The notes beneath the pieces were generated by a model that was given only the letters and a program-made list of their open reading frames with translations, had not been told where the DNA came from and made no database searches. Position numbers and translations under genes: made by a program. From Chelonoidis abingdonii (taxonomy: Eukaryota > Chordata > Testudines > Testudinidae), in the NCBI RefSeq assembly GCF_003597395.2, contig NC_133769.1:178895283-178959282 (forward strand): a DNA stretch of 64,000 nucleotides. The letters are read 5' to 3'. Positions 1 to 12,599 of this stretch are shown here, piece after piece. Every line of letters starts with the position of its first letter. Positions within the stretch are counted from its first letter, which is position 1.

Positions 1-2275
1 AGAAGAAAATAGACTGTCAAACTTTCTAGGAGATGAGGAACTATTGTATAGCTGAGTCATTTAAAAGATGGAAGTGCAAGGGGCAGGGGTTATCTTTTCT
101 CTGCCAGGGATTGGTGGCTTGGTAGGCTGGAACTCCTGTCCCTTAACTCTTCAGTAGAGAAGAGAATCAGGGTAACTGAGTGATGACTGCCCTGGGAAGG
201 AGGCATCTGAGGCATCCTTTCTTCCTTCCTTGTTGGCAGGTAGGAGGAACTACTCCAAGGCAGACTTATGGCCAGTGACCAAACGTGTGGTAAGCAACTA
301 TTTTTAGTCTTGCACTATGAAGCTACCAGCTTGTGAGCACACAGTTTTTCTCATGTCTCTGCTTTGGTCACCCTGACATAGTCATTGGGCCTTCCTATTG
401 CTATTCCGACAGGTCCTGATCTTGCCCATCCACCATATGTATCTCAGGCGGTGGCAGCATACAGGCACTTGTATGAGACAGGTAGGGAGACGGATCTGAA
501 TTTAGCTGAGTTTTCATCTGACCCATCATGCTGAGGCTGTCTGTGCTTCTGCCCTTCCAGCAGAGCTCCTTTGCCTTAGAGCAACTTTTGCAATGTATCA
601 AAATCCTCTGGCTTGGGAGTTTAGCCTCTCTGGGACCCCGTTTTAACCGGGAAGCGTGGAACACTGTTTCCTGTGGAGAGGTCAACCCTTTTCTCCAGGT
701 ATTAATATTGGGCCCATTATCCCTCCCAATCTGATTTTTTTTTTTTTCCCCCCCCCTCAGGTCTCCTGTTGCCCACTTAAGAAATGCTGGGTTACAGGTT
801 GCTCAGATGAGTTGAAACTCCATTCCTGGGAAGGGGAGATGGATGAGATAACAAGTCAATATTGTATAGAAAGAAATGTGGGGTTTTAACCTTGGTTGCT
901 TTGTATGTGGATCAGGACATCAGAACTTGTAGATGGAGTATGCTGTGAAGTGGGATCCACGAGGTATTCTGCATGGGCTGAGCAGCAGGGACCTGCAGGT
1001 CTCTGTTCTGGTCTCAGTGACATCTGAGTTACTAAAAAATCTAACGGAATTAGTCTCTGATCACATGTTTGAGGCTTCACTTAAGATGCAATATGCGTTT
1101 CTTCAGCCTGATGGAGATAATGGGTTTTAGGCAATTACACCCAGGCTTAATTCCTTTAGATAAGCACTCTGCATTATCTAAAAAAAGAACCCCAACTGAC
1201 TGGGAAAGAATAATGTAAATGTCTCTTTCATGCACTCTCCCATTCACTCCTTACTGATGTTTTGGAATGATAATGCTGCAGATCTGTCGAGCCATAACAA
1301 TCTACAAGTCGTGCTCTATCTAGATGGTGCTGCAGTAAGGGAGGTATAACAGCTCTATCAGGAGACAGGGTACAGAGCTCTGCACACTTCAGACACTCCA
1401 ATGCTTGTAGGATGATTACAGTTTGGCCATAGAAACTCAAATTTGACATCTCTTAATTGAGCCCCCAGCATGGTCTCTCTGTAGTCTGATTATGAAATGC
1501 CAGGTGCTCTGAATGCTGTCACTTGGAAGGAGTGATGAGAGCCTACCGTTTCATTTCGTATAAACCCCCAACACCTCATCCCTTTGTGTGGGTCTGCATT
1601 AGGGAGAGGGGTATGGTGTTGGGGTGAGTGGGGCTATGGAGGGAGAATGAAAGAGATTTCCCTTAATTAGATTTAAGATGAGTAATTTATTTAAAGTAGC
1701 TAGCTGAATTTCTGACACCCAGAGAAATTCCTTTCAATGCCTAACCTACTTCTTGCCAGACTGCAAAGTGCAGTATGAGATAAAGGTTATAATTGGATGG
1801 ATTTTTTTTTTAACTATGATGTTGCTGTAAACATGTCATTTTTAGGGAGGTTATATTATAAAATAAAATGTATGTAACAGCAATAGTATCAGAGGGTGTT
1901 GACACAAAGTATGGGTGCATTCATTATCCCCTTCCCTTCCCAGTGGTGGTTCTGTGACTTACTGCATTTGTTTCTTGGTTGGAGCTGCCTAATGGCAATC
2001 TGGCATGGAAGGATCAGAGATGAGGACCAAATTGGCTTTCACTTCCTGGAGAAGGAGAACTGTAGTGCTGCTGAGGAAAGCTAATAGAGGAATGGTAGAC
2101 CTCCTGTCTCTTCAGTCACTGTTCTGTTCACAGATGACAGGCAAGTGAATGGTTTCTGACAGTGGTCTGACCAGTCTTCCTCTGGAATGCAGGCTGCTCT
2201 GATGCACTTGCAAGGGTGTTTCCTTGGCAGTGCAAAAGGAACAGGGCTTGTTATCGCTCTGTAGAAGTATCATGC

Positions 2276-3134
2276 TGTCAAGGTTTTTTCCCCGCTTTGA
2301 ATTTTAGAGTACAAGAAGTGGGGACCTGTATGAACACTTCTAAGCTTAACTACTAGCTTAGGTCTGGTACGCTGCCACCAGCCAGAATTTAGTGTCCGGC
2401 ACACTTTCTGTTCCCCTAAAACCTTCCCTGGGGAACCCAGACCCAAACTCCTTGGGTCTTAAAACAAGGAGAAACTAACTATTCCCCTCCTTCCTCCCCC
2501 AGACTTTCCCCTCCCTGGGTTGCTTGAGAGGCTTCACACAGATCCAAACTCCTTGGATCTTAAAACAAAGAGGAATTAACCATCCCCCTCCTTTTCCCCC
2601 ACCAATCCCTGGTGAGTTCAGACCCAATCCCTTGGATCTTAAAACAAGGAAAAATCAATCATGTTCTTAAACAGAAAGCTTTTAATTAAAGAAAGAAAAG
2701 GTAATTATCTCTGTAAAATCAGGATGGAAAAAGCTTTACAGAGTACTCAGATTCATATAGACTAGAGGGACCGCGCCCCCCCCCCCTTCGATTCAGAGTT
2801 ACAGCAAACAGAGATTAAAAAAATCCTTCCAGCAAAAAGAAACCTTTACAAATTGAGAAAAGAAACATAAGACTAATCTGCCTTGCCTGGCTATTACTTA
2901 CAATTTTGAAACATGAAAGACTGATTCAGAAAGATTGAGAAAGCCTGGAATGATATCCTGTTCCTCTGTCCCAAGAGCGAACAACAACAAAAAAAACAGA
3001 CTTCCCTCCACCAATATTTTGAAAGTATCTTGTCCCCCTGTTGGTCTTCTGGTCAGGTGTTGGCCAGGTTTACTGAGCTTCTTAACCCTTTACAGGTAAA
3101 AGAGACATTAACCCTTAACCTTCTGTTTATGACA
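2276..3134 (-). mobile_element. Solo LTR of an endogenous retrovirus-like element
   Basis: The 859-bp unit begins TGTCA and ends TGACA, the inverted TG...CA ends of an LTR. It is flanked on both sides by CATGC (2271-2275 and 3135-3139), a perfect 5-bp target-site duplication. No gag, pol or env sequence and no second LTR is present, so this is a solo LTR left by recombination between two LTRs. Three copies of a motif close to CTTGGATCTTAAAACAA (near 2451, 2552 and 2631) form internal sub-repeats. The - strand orientation is inferred from a possible ATTAAA poly(A) signal on that strand near 2685. A C-run lies near 2777-2786. It has no coding capacity. Confidence 0.85.
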
Positions 3135-6100
3135 CATGCGCATCACAAGTTTAGTGCATTTTCAGTTGTAGTATGGAAGGGGGAAATCTGGCACTTTGCT
3201 AGAAATAGGAGACACGTCAGCTAGCTGCTGGTGGAAGCAATTCCTGGATGTTTGCAGCTGATGATACGCTAAGGGGACTCTTTCCTTTGACATAACACTG
3301 CACTGAATCAAAGCCCAGATTGCAACTGTGCTAATGATTCTCCCTTCCTAAATACCTCTATTTATTTTCGAAGTTGGCTGCCATATTCTTCCTGTCATAA
3401 ATTGTTGTACACTGTTAAAAAGATGCTTTGTTCCACCCAAGACATGCCTGCATTTCATTGGCAAACCAAGCATCCACTGTGTATCTGCCTGAAAAGCACT
3501 TCAATGTGTTCATCTCTGAAAGAGCTCAGACATATATCATTTCATATGGTTGCCTTGGTTGAAAGAATCCACCTGGATGTTTCAGCTATCGTTGCCTGTC
3601 TGGAGCATAGACGTATGGTGCTTATTCTCAGCTAGTTTGCTCGTCTTTCAGCTCTACTTTTTGCTATTGAATGGCTTTTTAATTGGCATCCCACTGCTTA
3701 TCACATCACACTTACCTTTGAGCAGCTGACATGGCGAGTTGACCTTCTCCTTCCTGCCTGTTGAAACCACGTTCTCCTTTTATTGAGTGAATGTGTCTAG
3801 GCCGCAGAAGGAACTTCTTACAAGAGAATGGTCTCCAAAACAGCAGGCTGTTCTTTTGTGACTCTACAGTGGGCATGCTTAGCAAGTCCCAGCAGTGAGA
3901 CATGAACGGACTAGTTAGGGTGGTAAAGATTCTCTTATTACCTTTAGTACAGACATTTTCACCTCCAGAGTAATACGACATATTACAGCAGATTCATTCT
4001 TATCTGGAAACTAACATTAGTGTACAATCCTATGATGCTGGCAAACAAGAGCGCTCTCTCAGTGTAGTCTCCAGGTCTGTTGTGCTCTAGCAATAAATTC
4101 ACTCTGCCTGTGTCATAAGTAAAAGGGCTACTTACAGAATACCAGGTTTCTGTGCCTTGTAGGTGACTCTACAGATTCAGTACTTTCTTCTCCTATATGA
4201 AAAACCTGAGCAGTCAAGAAGCATCTATAATTTTTTAGTATCGGGTGCTCGTCACTTCCTATCAGCAGGATTCTCATTGATTGAGGCAAGAGCTGCAAAC
4301 TGGTATTGATGGAGGGAATAATTGGGTTGGGAATTTCCTTGTCATTGAGAATAAATTTGTACAAAACTTAGAGGTGGGATACTTTTTAAAACTTCTCTTC
4401 ATCTATCCCTCACCATCATAAAACCATGAGCTGCGCGGCAGATAGTCTGGTTAACTTCAGCCTGTCCAATCAATCTGTTTCCTCTTCTCCCCACCTCTAA
4501 CCCCTCCCAGCCCACTATCTCCACTCTGGCATTTATTTCATCATTGGATAACACATAAACAGTGCATACAGGTGATTGAGAGAGAAGCCAAGGGGGCAGG
4601 TGAATGTCTACTATATAACAGGTACAGTGAAGAGGGCAATAATGGGACCTGCACAACTGTTAATTAGAGGGGAAATAGACACTAGTCCAGGGGTGGCCTA
4701 AGTGTGACCTCTACTACACAGTGCCTCCAACTTGACCTCTGCTTAAATACAGCAGTGAGGCTTATGAAGACTACAGGTCTCAGTATGCAACCTTCCATCT
4801 TGATGCAAGCTGCTTGTCACTCTGATCAAGGTGAGGTATTTGTATGCTGGGAATTGCGGATTCCAGTGGGTATATTAAAAGGTGTGAGCAACTGAAATGT
4901 GCTCCATTTAAATGTTTCTGATACATGATTAGCATGGGCTTTTTGGTTTACCTATATTCTGGTGGTTCTAGCTTAATTCCCCTAGAGTGCAGACACTAAG
5001 TTATCTGGTCCTGTCATTTGTATCACAAGGCTGAGGAATATTCACTTGTCTATTGTATAATTTTGGCCTCACTACAGAGATCCTTTTGTTTTTGTTTTGT
5101 AAAGTAACTCCAGTTCTTCAGCTGGTGGCCTGGTAAGTCTTTAAAGGAGATTAGCATTTAGGCAGGGTTTCTGTTCAACCAGGTTCAGTATCTTAATTCT
5201 AGTTTGTTATATGAAGACAGTTGTCTTTATGTCCAAGCTAAATAAACATTGTTGGTGGTCTCTAATATAAGAAATATTAAACTTTAAGTATCCTCCTTGC
5301 TTTTCTGTCAGTAACATATACAGTGTCTTGTCTTCTCCCCCATCTGTTTCTGCAGTTAAATGGGATTCAGGTGAATTCATTATGAGTATGCCACCCTGTA
5401 TTAACACTGAAATGCATTAGATGTCTTAGGAGATAAATGCTCCCAATAAACCAACAGTTTGGAAACCGTCTGTATATCACAAAAGCTGAACTCTGGCTGC
5501 TCTGAGGGATGAGGGAAATATGGGTTTTAAACAATGCATTTTAAAACCAAATATTAATAAATTGTCTCTGTGTATCTGCTAATGCAAATGGGAGTTGTCC
5601 TTCTGCCAAGACCAGAGTTCATAACTGTAGCAGAACCCATGTGCATCATCACTAACCTCAGTAGAGAACGAAGCACTGTACTTGGTTTTTAGGGATAACG
5701 ATGGCATTGACTGCAGCAGGAATAAAAGCAGAACCCCAAATTCCAGGGGTTGGTTGATATCCAGCCTTCCAGATCACCTGTAACATCATGGAATGTGATC
5801 TGTCACAGGAGTCACCCAGTAATGGGTGTCTTGGGCAACTTGAGCCACATCAAATGCCCTATCAAGTGAAGCTGTGCTCTTGTGTTGGCTGATCAGAGAA
5901 TGAGGTAGAATGTCAGAACTGAGAGAGACCCAGTTTATATTAGCAGCTGCAAATAGTGTTTTCAGAAAATAATTTTTTTCCCTCCAGTTCTCTGCCACCC
6001 CAAACACCCAACATAAGAATGGAACAATCCCCTGTTGCCAAAGCTGTGCCCTAAGGAGGGGGTTAGTCTGTGCTTTACCAGTAGGGGTGTTCAGGATGCA

Positions 6101-6360
6101 TGCCCAGCAAATTCACCACAGAGTCTATAGACCTGGTTTTCAGAGCTGCTAAATGCTCACACTTCAGTTTAAGTCAATGGGATCTGTAGTGACCTTGAAA
6201 GAATGAGGTGCTCAGCTGTCTCTCTGTTAATCACAGTGCAAATGTGTAGACCTCACCACATTAGAGATGGCAAAGGCATGGCTAGATTGGGTTACTGCAG
6301 TACACTGTATGTGGGGCTACACCTGAAGACTAGTGGAAAACACAGTTACCTTCTTATTTA

Positions 6361-7771
6361 GGCCACGTCCACATTACAAACTTTTATGCATGCAAGTTAC
6401 GGTGGCATACAACCATTAAAGTTTGCATATTGCTCAGGCATGTGCATACTTATCTTCTTGCTTGTTCATTGTGCGTTCTCACCAGGAGAGCTTGTGTCGA
6501 TGCAAAGCGCAGTGCACTATGGGTAAGTATCCCTGTGTGACAAATGCTGCTGTCTAGGACAGTGACTTTTGGGACACTTCAGTAATGTTTTGTTGGATAG
6601 TAGCGACTTGCCCGGGGATTGCTGAGAGCCAGAGTTTAACTTCCCAACAGGCAATTTCTTCATCCCATAATGCCATCCATGTCCCATAATTTTCATGCCT
6701 TTGAAAAGAATAATCCCACAAACCCATATGGCACTTTGTCTGCAATCTCTGATAGAAGCACGGAGTTCAAAGAGCTCTGTACTATTTTCATGAAGGTTGC
6801 AAACACAGGGTGCACGATTATCCTGAATTTACAGACCTGCAGGAACTACTGCAACAACTGAGGACATGATTTCTTCAAGGACAGTTTGCTGAGGGACAGA
6901 GTAGAAAAACAAATCAAGGATGGTGGTGGTACTCATGGAGCAGCTGCGGGAGGCAGAGGACTGCTCTGGTTCCAAGAACGAGCAGATGATTGGGATCGTA
7001 TTGTAATACAGATTTGGGATGATGAGCAGTGGTTGCAGAACTTTCGGATGCAACAGGTCACAGTCTTGGATCTGTGTCCTGAGCTTGCTTCAGCTTTCAG
7101 CTTAGGGACACCAGAATAAGGGCTGCAGTGATACTGGAGAAGAGAGTGGTGATCATACTCTGGAAACATGTAACATTGCATTGCTACCAGACAGTGGAAA
7201 ATCTTGTTGAAATTGAAAATTCCCTGGGGGGGAGGGCGGGGTGGGGTAGAGAGATGTTGTCATGCAGGGCCATTAATTGTCCCCTGCTATGCAAGAGTTT
7301 GATCCCTGGCAATGCGCAGGGCATAGTAGATGGCTTTGCAGCAATGAGATTCCCAAACTGTGGTGGGTGATAGATGGCATGTACATCCGTATTTTGGCAC
7401 CATCCCACCTTGCCACAGAATACCTCCACAGAAATCTATGGTTATGCAAGTGTTGATGGATCACTGGGGACACTTCATGGATATCAACATGGAGCTGGTC
7501 AGGGAAGGTGCATGACACTTGCACCTTTAAGAACACAGGACTGTTCAGGAAGCTCTACTCAGACCTTCTTTCCTGACAGTAGATTGCTATGTATAACCAT
7601 GAAGAGTTAGCCTTTCAGTAATTTACTGATATAAGATGAACCAGTTTAAGCAAGGGTGAAAACTTTTTTTTTTTTTTTTTTTTTAAGTTCATCCTATGTT
7701 AGGGAGCTTGCAGTACCTTAACTAAATCAATTGAGTTAAACCTGGGCAGCTTTTCTAGTGTAGCCAAGGCC
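6361..7771 (+). mobile_element. Decayed PIF/Harbinger-type DNA transposon (copy 1)
   Basis: The ends are inverted: the left begins GGCCACGTCCACATTA, and the right reads in reverse complement GGCCTTGGCTACACTA. The left flank is TTA and the right flank TTC, close to the TWA duplication usual for Harbinger. Inside, + strand fragments in shifting frames around 7340-7570 resemble the first catalytic block of a Harbinger transposase: a FPNCGG-like segment, then IDGMYIRILAP, then further on a WSGKVHD-like segment and TGLFRKL. Several stops and frameshifts break it, and the second half of the nuclease domain is missing. Its 5' section (the block around 6488-6530) matches that of the copy at 61253, so the two are the same family. 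Confidence 0.75.
7664..7684. repeat. Poly-T tract (21 nt)
   Basis: An uninterrupted run of 21 T lies inside Harbinger copy 1. Confidence 0.95.
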
Positions 7772-10571
7772 TTCAATATTGCTTTTCCTCATGTTATTTC
7801 TCAACAGCTGTGATCAGTAGCCTCCAGATTCTAATGTCTGGGGGCTTGTGGCAGAGTGTTGTAGGTGAAGTATCCTGGACTCTGGAATTCACTCCCCTCG
7901 CTGGTCTGACAAAGACAGTTTTGACATACAAGGCACATGGCAAGGCTCATCTTTTGCTTATGACTCTCACCCTTCAGGAAAGAGTGGAGGGTTAGGGAAA
8001 GATACGAGTTGATCCTTACTGGGGTTTAAATGTGCTTGAGCTGTTTAACGCTGGGTCAGTTTGTAGTACTAACTTGATTTGTGGTGTGCGTGTGTGTAGA
8101 GAGAGGAGATAAACACGCTATAAACCAGTACATTAGTCCCTCTAGCTTCTGTCTTCAGCAACCTGCAGGAGCACATCTTCATGCTTATATTCATCTCCTT
8201 CCTTACACTGCAGACAGTAAACTCTGCCTCTCTCTGGGTGGGCTCCTGCATTAAAACTGAATTGGAGTAAGTGGAAGAAACATAGCTGGGTGGTGCAGTC
8301 CAGTTTCCTTACTAAGTAACAACTAAATGACTTGATCTATCATGTAATTATATGTCTTCCTGCTGTTGTTTCATTTGGTTTATTATGGTGCTTTCTTTTT
8401 CTTAAAAGATGTTAAAAGTAAAAACCTACATTTAATGGAGCACTAAGGTTGGAAACTTAATAGCATGAAAGTCAGGAAATTAGCTAGGCTTAACCACAGT
8501 GTTCACTTTGCCATATCATGCTTATGCCCAGCAGAAATAAATGTACTACTAAATGAAGGGTTGAATGTGGGCTGTGATTCTGTGGGAAAATGCATCTTAA
8601 GAGTTAAGAGCAGGGGTGATGAAGACCACCTATCAATGCTTCATTCATCTGTTAGTTGAATTGCTAGATCATGCTGCCTGTGATCAGAAGGTAGTTTTGT
8701 GCCCAAACAGTCAAATAAATTACGTTAAAATTGTTGTGGAGGTTTTAATTGTTGTTGCACTGAAGTAAGTACTTATACTTCCAGCTGGTGCAGGTTGTGG
8801 GAAAGAAGTGTGGATGGGCAGGGCACGCCCTGTGGGCAGTGACATGGAGCCCCTCCCTAAGAGAGGGGCTCCTGTTGATCAATCCTGGCATTCGAACTGG
8901 GCTCAAATTCATATGACAACAGCATGATTTTAACCAATGGGATGTTTTTGTTGGAAATCCTATAGCTAAATTTGGATGTGGCCAGAATTTCGCATTAATC
9001 CCCCTGTATCCTATGCATGTTGAGTTTAATGGACCTTTTCTCAGGCAAATGTGTTGTTGTTCCATGTCTGTAACGGGTGGCTTCCCCAGTATGGATGGTG
9101 AAGTGAAGTGGTTAAAAGTTGTCGAACTTTATTTTTTTAAGTCTATGCTCGGAGTTCATGTGAGTGTTCTTCAGAGGACTCTGGATATTAGATTGACTTT
9201 ACCTTGCTTCATGGTCCTACAAGTCGGGGTGGTCTTGGGAGGACAGGTCCTTTCAGTATCCTGGCTTCCCCTTGGCACTCCCAAACACTATACCAATATG
9301 TGTTGCAATGGATGTGTAGCTGGGGGTGACAGAGCAGAATTACAGGTTTGTGTAAGTGATTTTGTTGAGAGACTGAATCTGAAAGGATTGCATCTTTTGC
9401 TGAAAAAGTGTTTTCCTTTCATGGAAAGGCTAGGGTTGTGAATCAGGGCAGCTCTCCTTCTCTCTTGGGGAAGTGAGCTAACCTGCCAAAGCCAGCCTGC
9501 AGCTGCAGAGATTATTCTCTGGCTACAGAGCCAAACCCACAGGAAAAATCTCACTACTGTTTCTTTGCCAGGTCATCTGGCTAAATTAAATGGTTTGCAT
9601 TTGGCCCTAGCATAATGTATTGCTTCTCCAGTCTTCTGCAGGGAATTATCACGTTCCTTTGTGCCTGCATGGTCATGGGATTTAAGGAATGCTATCTGGG
9701 ACTATGTCTTTTTTGCTCTTCTGTACAGCTCTGAGCACTGTTGGTTTTCCAATAAATATCTGCAATATTTTCCAGTTTTTTGGTACATCACCATCTGGTG
9801 GTACAGGAATCATGATCTACCAACCCTAAGCATTTGTGCCACGGTCTTCACTGGGGTTTTGGAGTGGTGCTTGGTGGGGACTGTTTGCCTTTCCTCTCTG
9901 TTTTGAGTTTTGTGCTTGCATTTTGAGCTGCTGTTTCTTCTGGACTGTAGGCTTCCTTTTATTTGTTTTGGAATTTGTTTGTCAGCAATTCAGTCTGGAT
10001 AGTTTAATCTTGATCAGGCTCTTTTCTTCTGATGTGAAAAGGAAAGACAACATTCTTTACTGAACTGCTCTGTGGCAGAAAAGGGGGAGAGCCTAGGCAA
10101 CTTTTTTAAATGTGGTGCGCAAGGGGAGAAAGGACCTTGTCCTTTGAAACCTTAAATATCTGTGACTCCTTGGCTAATAGTCCCTTAGCCAGCAAATGAT
10201 GACCAGACCTGATTTTCTACATATCGAGTACAGAAACTGAATGTGCCCAAAAGATTTGTCAGTGACAAGATGCACACTTTTCATATTGCATTAATGACAT
10301 TTTACCACAATTACAGTGTTTGTTACCTGTTGTGGATAGAAACCCTGATAATGCCAGTGTTTCTATCAGAAGATTTTAGAGGATTGAGAGCGCAGTCAAC
10401 AGGTAGTCTCAAAGTGTGCCCCAGAAGTGGGAGAAGTTGGGGATCTTTTAAGTAAATGAAAAGTTTGTTTTACTTTAATTTTATTGTGGGAGTAGACTGT
10501 GAGGAGAGGAAATGCATAGGATTACAGAAGTGTTTAGAGCCACTAGCTTTTGGAGCAGAGGTACTGAACTC

Positions 10572-10594
10572 TTTTTTTTTTTTTTTTTTTTTTT
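10572..10594. repeat. Poly-T tract (23 nt)
   Basis: An uninterrupted T run in intron 1. It could be the A-tail of a retroposed fragment on the - strand, but no body of such an element was recognised next to it. Confidence 0.95.
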
Positions 10595-11574
10595 CTGTGG
10601 AGAAGGCTAAATACCATTTTTAATTTTGGTTGTCAAGGCAGAGTAAAAATGTAAGACTTTATGGAGATTTTCAGAGAGATCAGGTTAGACTGTCCTTTGT
10701 GTAGAAACGAAACTGTTAATTATTTGTTTAGTTCCTTATTATTGCATTCAGCATTACTTAGGTGGAAAATCTGCTATCCTTTAGGCCCACTGCTGTTTCC
10801 ACCCTGGGTTTCTCCTCCTTCCTCATCCTCCTTCCTGTTTAGTTTCCTACTCCTTTCTTCTCTCTCAATATTCTAACACTAAACAATGAAAGAGTGAGTG
10901 CTTACAATTAGTGGGGTTAGGTTTTAGGTTCTTTGCAACCAGAAGGGCTAAAATTCACTTTTAAAAAGAATGAAAACTTAAGTTCTGCAAATTCTGAACA
11001 TACTGCATAAATAAATCATACACCTAGATCCTACCTCTGGGTCTTGTTTGACACATCTGCTCTAGAGGGTTTGGGGGAGCCCATGATTTTTTTGGTGATC
11101 ATTATGTCACATGGCAACTAGCTTAAAGGGGAAGGGAGCCCAGTATGTCCAAGCTTCAAATCCTGTATTAACTGCAGATTTTCACTTTGGGACGGCAGGG
11201 CCAATTAGTTGCTTCTCTTGTGTAGTCATTCCACCTTCTACATACAAAAGAGCTGTGTCTTAGTTGAAATTCTCTGGAGGCAGAAGCATTATGGCAATAA
11301 GATTGGGTGGTAAAGTAGAAGGGTCTAATTCTTGGTTCAGTTCTTAGTTGTACTATGTAAAGCCACTGGTGTATCTACTCTGGCAAAGATCTAAGTCTGA
11401 AGGAAATGGATTTTGTGGGATACTCTCATCTGATCTTAATGACTGAATCTCAGTTGGCATTCTAGAGGAAGGTGGAAACTCCCTCAATAGACAGCGTGTC
11501 ACTAAGCAAACAGTGATAGAAGGAATACAGAATGGGATAGGGAATAATGCTCAGAGTATTGCAAAGTGTTTATA

Positions 11575-12115
11575 TAATCAGTGATGCATCCCTACCTGGA
11601 ATACTGTGTTGTCTTATGGCCAATCCATCTCAAATATGTTATCAGGCATTGAAATGGTGGGTGACAAATGATTAGAGACAGGGGGAAGACTTCCCATCTT
11701 TTCACACTGTCCTCATATAGAACTGTTTATTAGAAAGAGGAGTGAATGAGGGAATATAACAACAGTACAAAAAGGTAAACAGGGCACTCTTGTTTACCCT
11801 TTCTCATAAAGTTAAGGTGACATTCAAATGAAAATTGAAAGGCAACAAACTTAAAACTGAAAAGAGGAAATTGTTTTTTACACAACAGATAGTTAATATG
11901 TGAAACTTGTTTTCAATAATATCTTGTGATAGCTTAACAGGATTCAAAGAATTAGATGTGTGGCTATTCATGATCCATAGTTACACTGGGCATGAAATGC
12001 AGATAGAGGATGAAGCACCTAATGTGTAGGACAGCCTGTAACTGACTGGAGTTAGAAGGAAAAACTTGTCAGGTTATTCCATAATTATCCATATTTGGGC
12101 TTCTCACATCTCCCC
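11575..12115 (+). mobile_element. Old CR1 LINE 3' fragment
   Basis: The order of motifs follows the 3' coding end and UTR of reptile CR1 elements in sense orientation: an AATACTGTGTTGTCTTATGG segment, a block like AAGGCAACAAACTTAAAACTG, then GGAAATTGTTTTTTACACAA, and then a segment corresponding to the usual CR1 text about removing the first residues of the tail. It is diverged and has no open frame. Family recognition is from memory and boundaries are approximate. Confidence 0.6.
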
Positions 12116-12233
12116 CGAAGAATCTGATACTTAGCACAGTCAGAAACCAAATGCTTGTCTGGCCAGACGTCACATCTGATTCACCGTGATAATTCCTGTG
12201 CTAATTGTCTGTTTTTTCTCTTCTCCCACCTAG

Positions 12234-12599
12234 CTTTCTGCAAAGGACGCATTGTGAGGGTACCGAAAAGCCCACTCATTCGAGTTGAAGGTACAGAGAC
12301 GGTGATTCCTTGCAGTGTTACTGACTATGATGGACCCAGTGAGCAGAACTTTGACTGGGAATTTTCCCAGGGAACTGACTTTGTGCGGATAGTGAGTACT
12401 TGGGACTTGTCATTCACCTCCCAGCAATACCAGAAGAGGGTTGGCAGCGGGGAAATCGTGCTGAGGCGGAGCAGCAATAATGCTGTGGAACTTCTGATCA
12501 AAAGTATCCAGCCAGTCGACGAAGGAGAATACAAGTGCATCACCCCCAGCACAGATGCCACTGTTCAGGGAAATTACGATGCTACAGTCCAAGTGAAAG
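12234..12599 (+). CDS. PTGFRN: PTGFRN exon 2: Ig V-type domain 1
   Basis: This exon of 366 bp (122 codons) encodes the N-terminal V-type Ig domain of the ectodomain. The acceptor is a pyrimidine tract plus CACCTAG at 12233, and the donor is GTATTT at 12600. Both introns are phase 1: the exon opens with the last two bases of a split codon. Residues start FCKGRIVRVP, just after the expected signal-peptide cleavage region. The Ig framework is clear: first Cys in VIPCSVTDYDG, strand C Trp in NFDWEF, and second Cys in DEGEYKCITPS. The stretch DYDGPSEQNFDW and TPSTDATVQGNY are characteristic of PTGFRN rather than its relatives IGSF3 or IGSF8. In the mature protein this domain is the most membrane-distal. 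The open frame upstream of 12234 is intron. Confidence 0.96.

Larger units (their letters stand above)
1..12233 (+). other. PTGFRN: PTGFRN intron 1 (3' part)
   Basis: No exon was recognised before the first Ig exon at 12234, so this stretch is read as the 3' part of intron 1; the signal-peptide exon must lie upstream of the window. It contains a solo LTR (2276-3134), a decayed Harbinger element (6361-7771), poly-T tracts (7664-7684 and 10572-10594) and an old CR1 (about 11575-12115). The rest (1-2275, 3135-6360, 7772-11574) shows only short ORFs with no recognisable protein. A possible truncated hAT end starts near 4688, and a SINE-like fragment lies near 6135-6220. The 3' end is a normal pyrimidine tract followed by TAG. 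Confidence 0.75.

Noticed and set aside
9013..9441. 142-codon frame on the + strand
   Set aside because: No recognisable motif and a Cys/Val/Leu mix typical of translated noncoding DNA. No splice context.
12155..12233. ATG and hydrophobic stretch ahead of exon 2 that might be a signal peptide
   Set aside because: A pyrimidine tract and CACCTAG acceptor sit at 12233, and the hydrophobic residues are the translated pyrimidine tract. The real signal peptide should be in an upstream exon.
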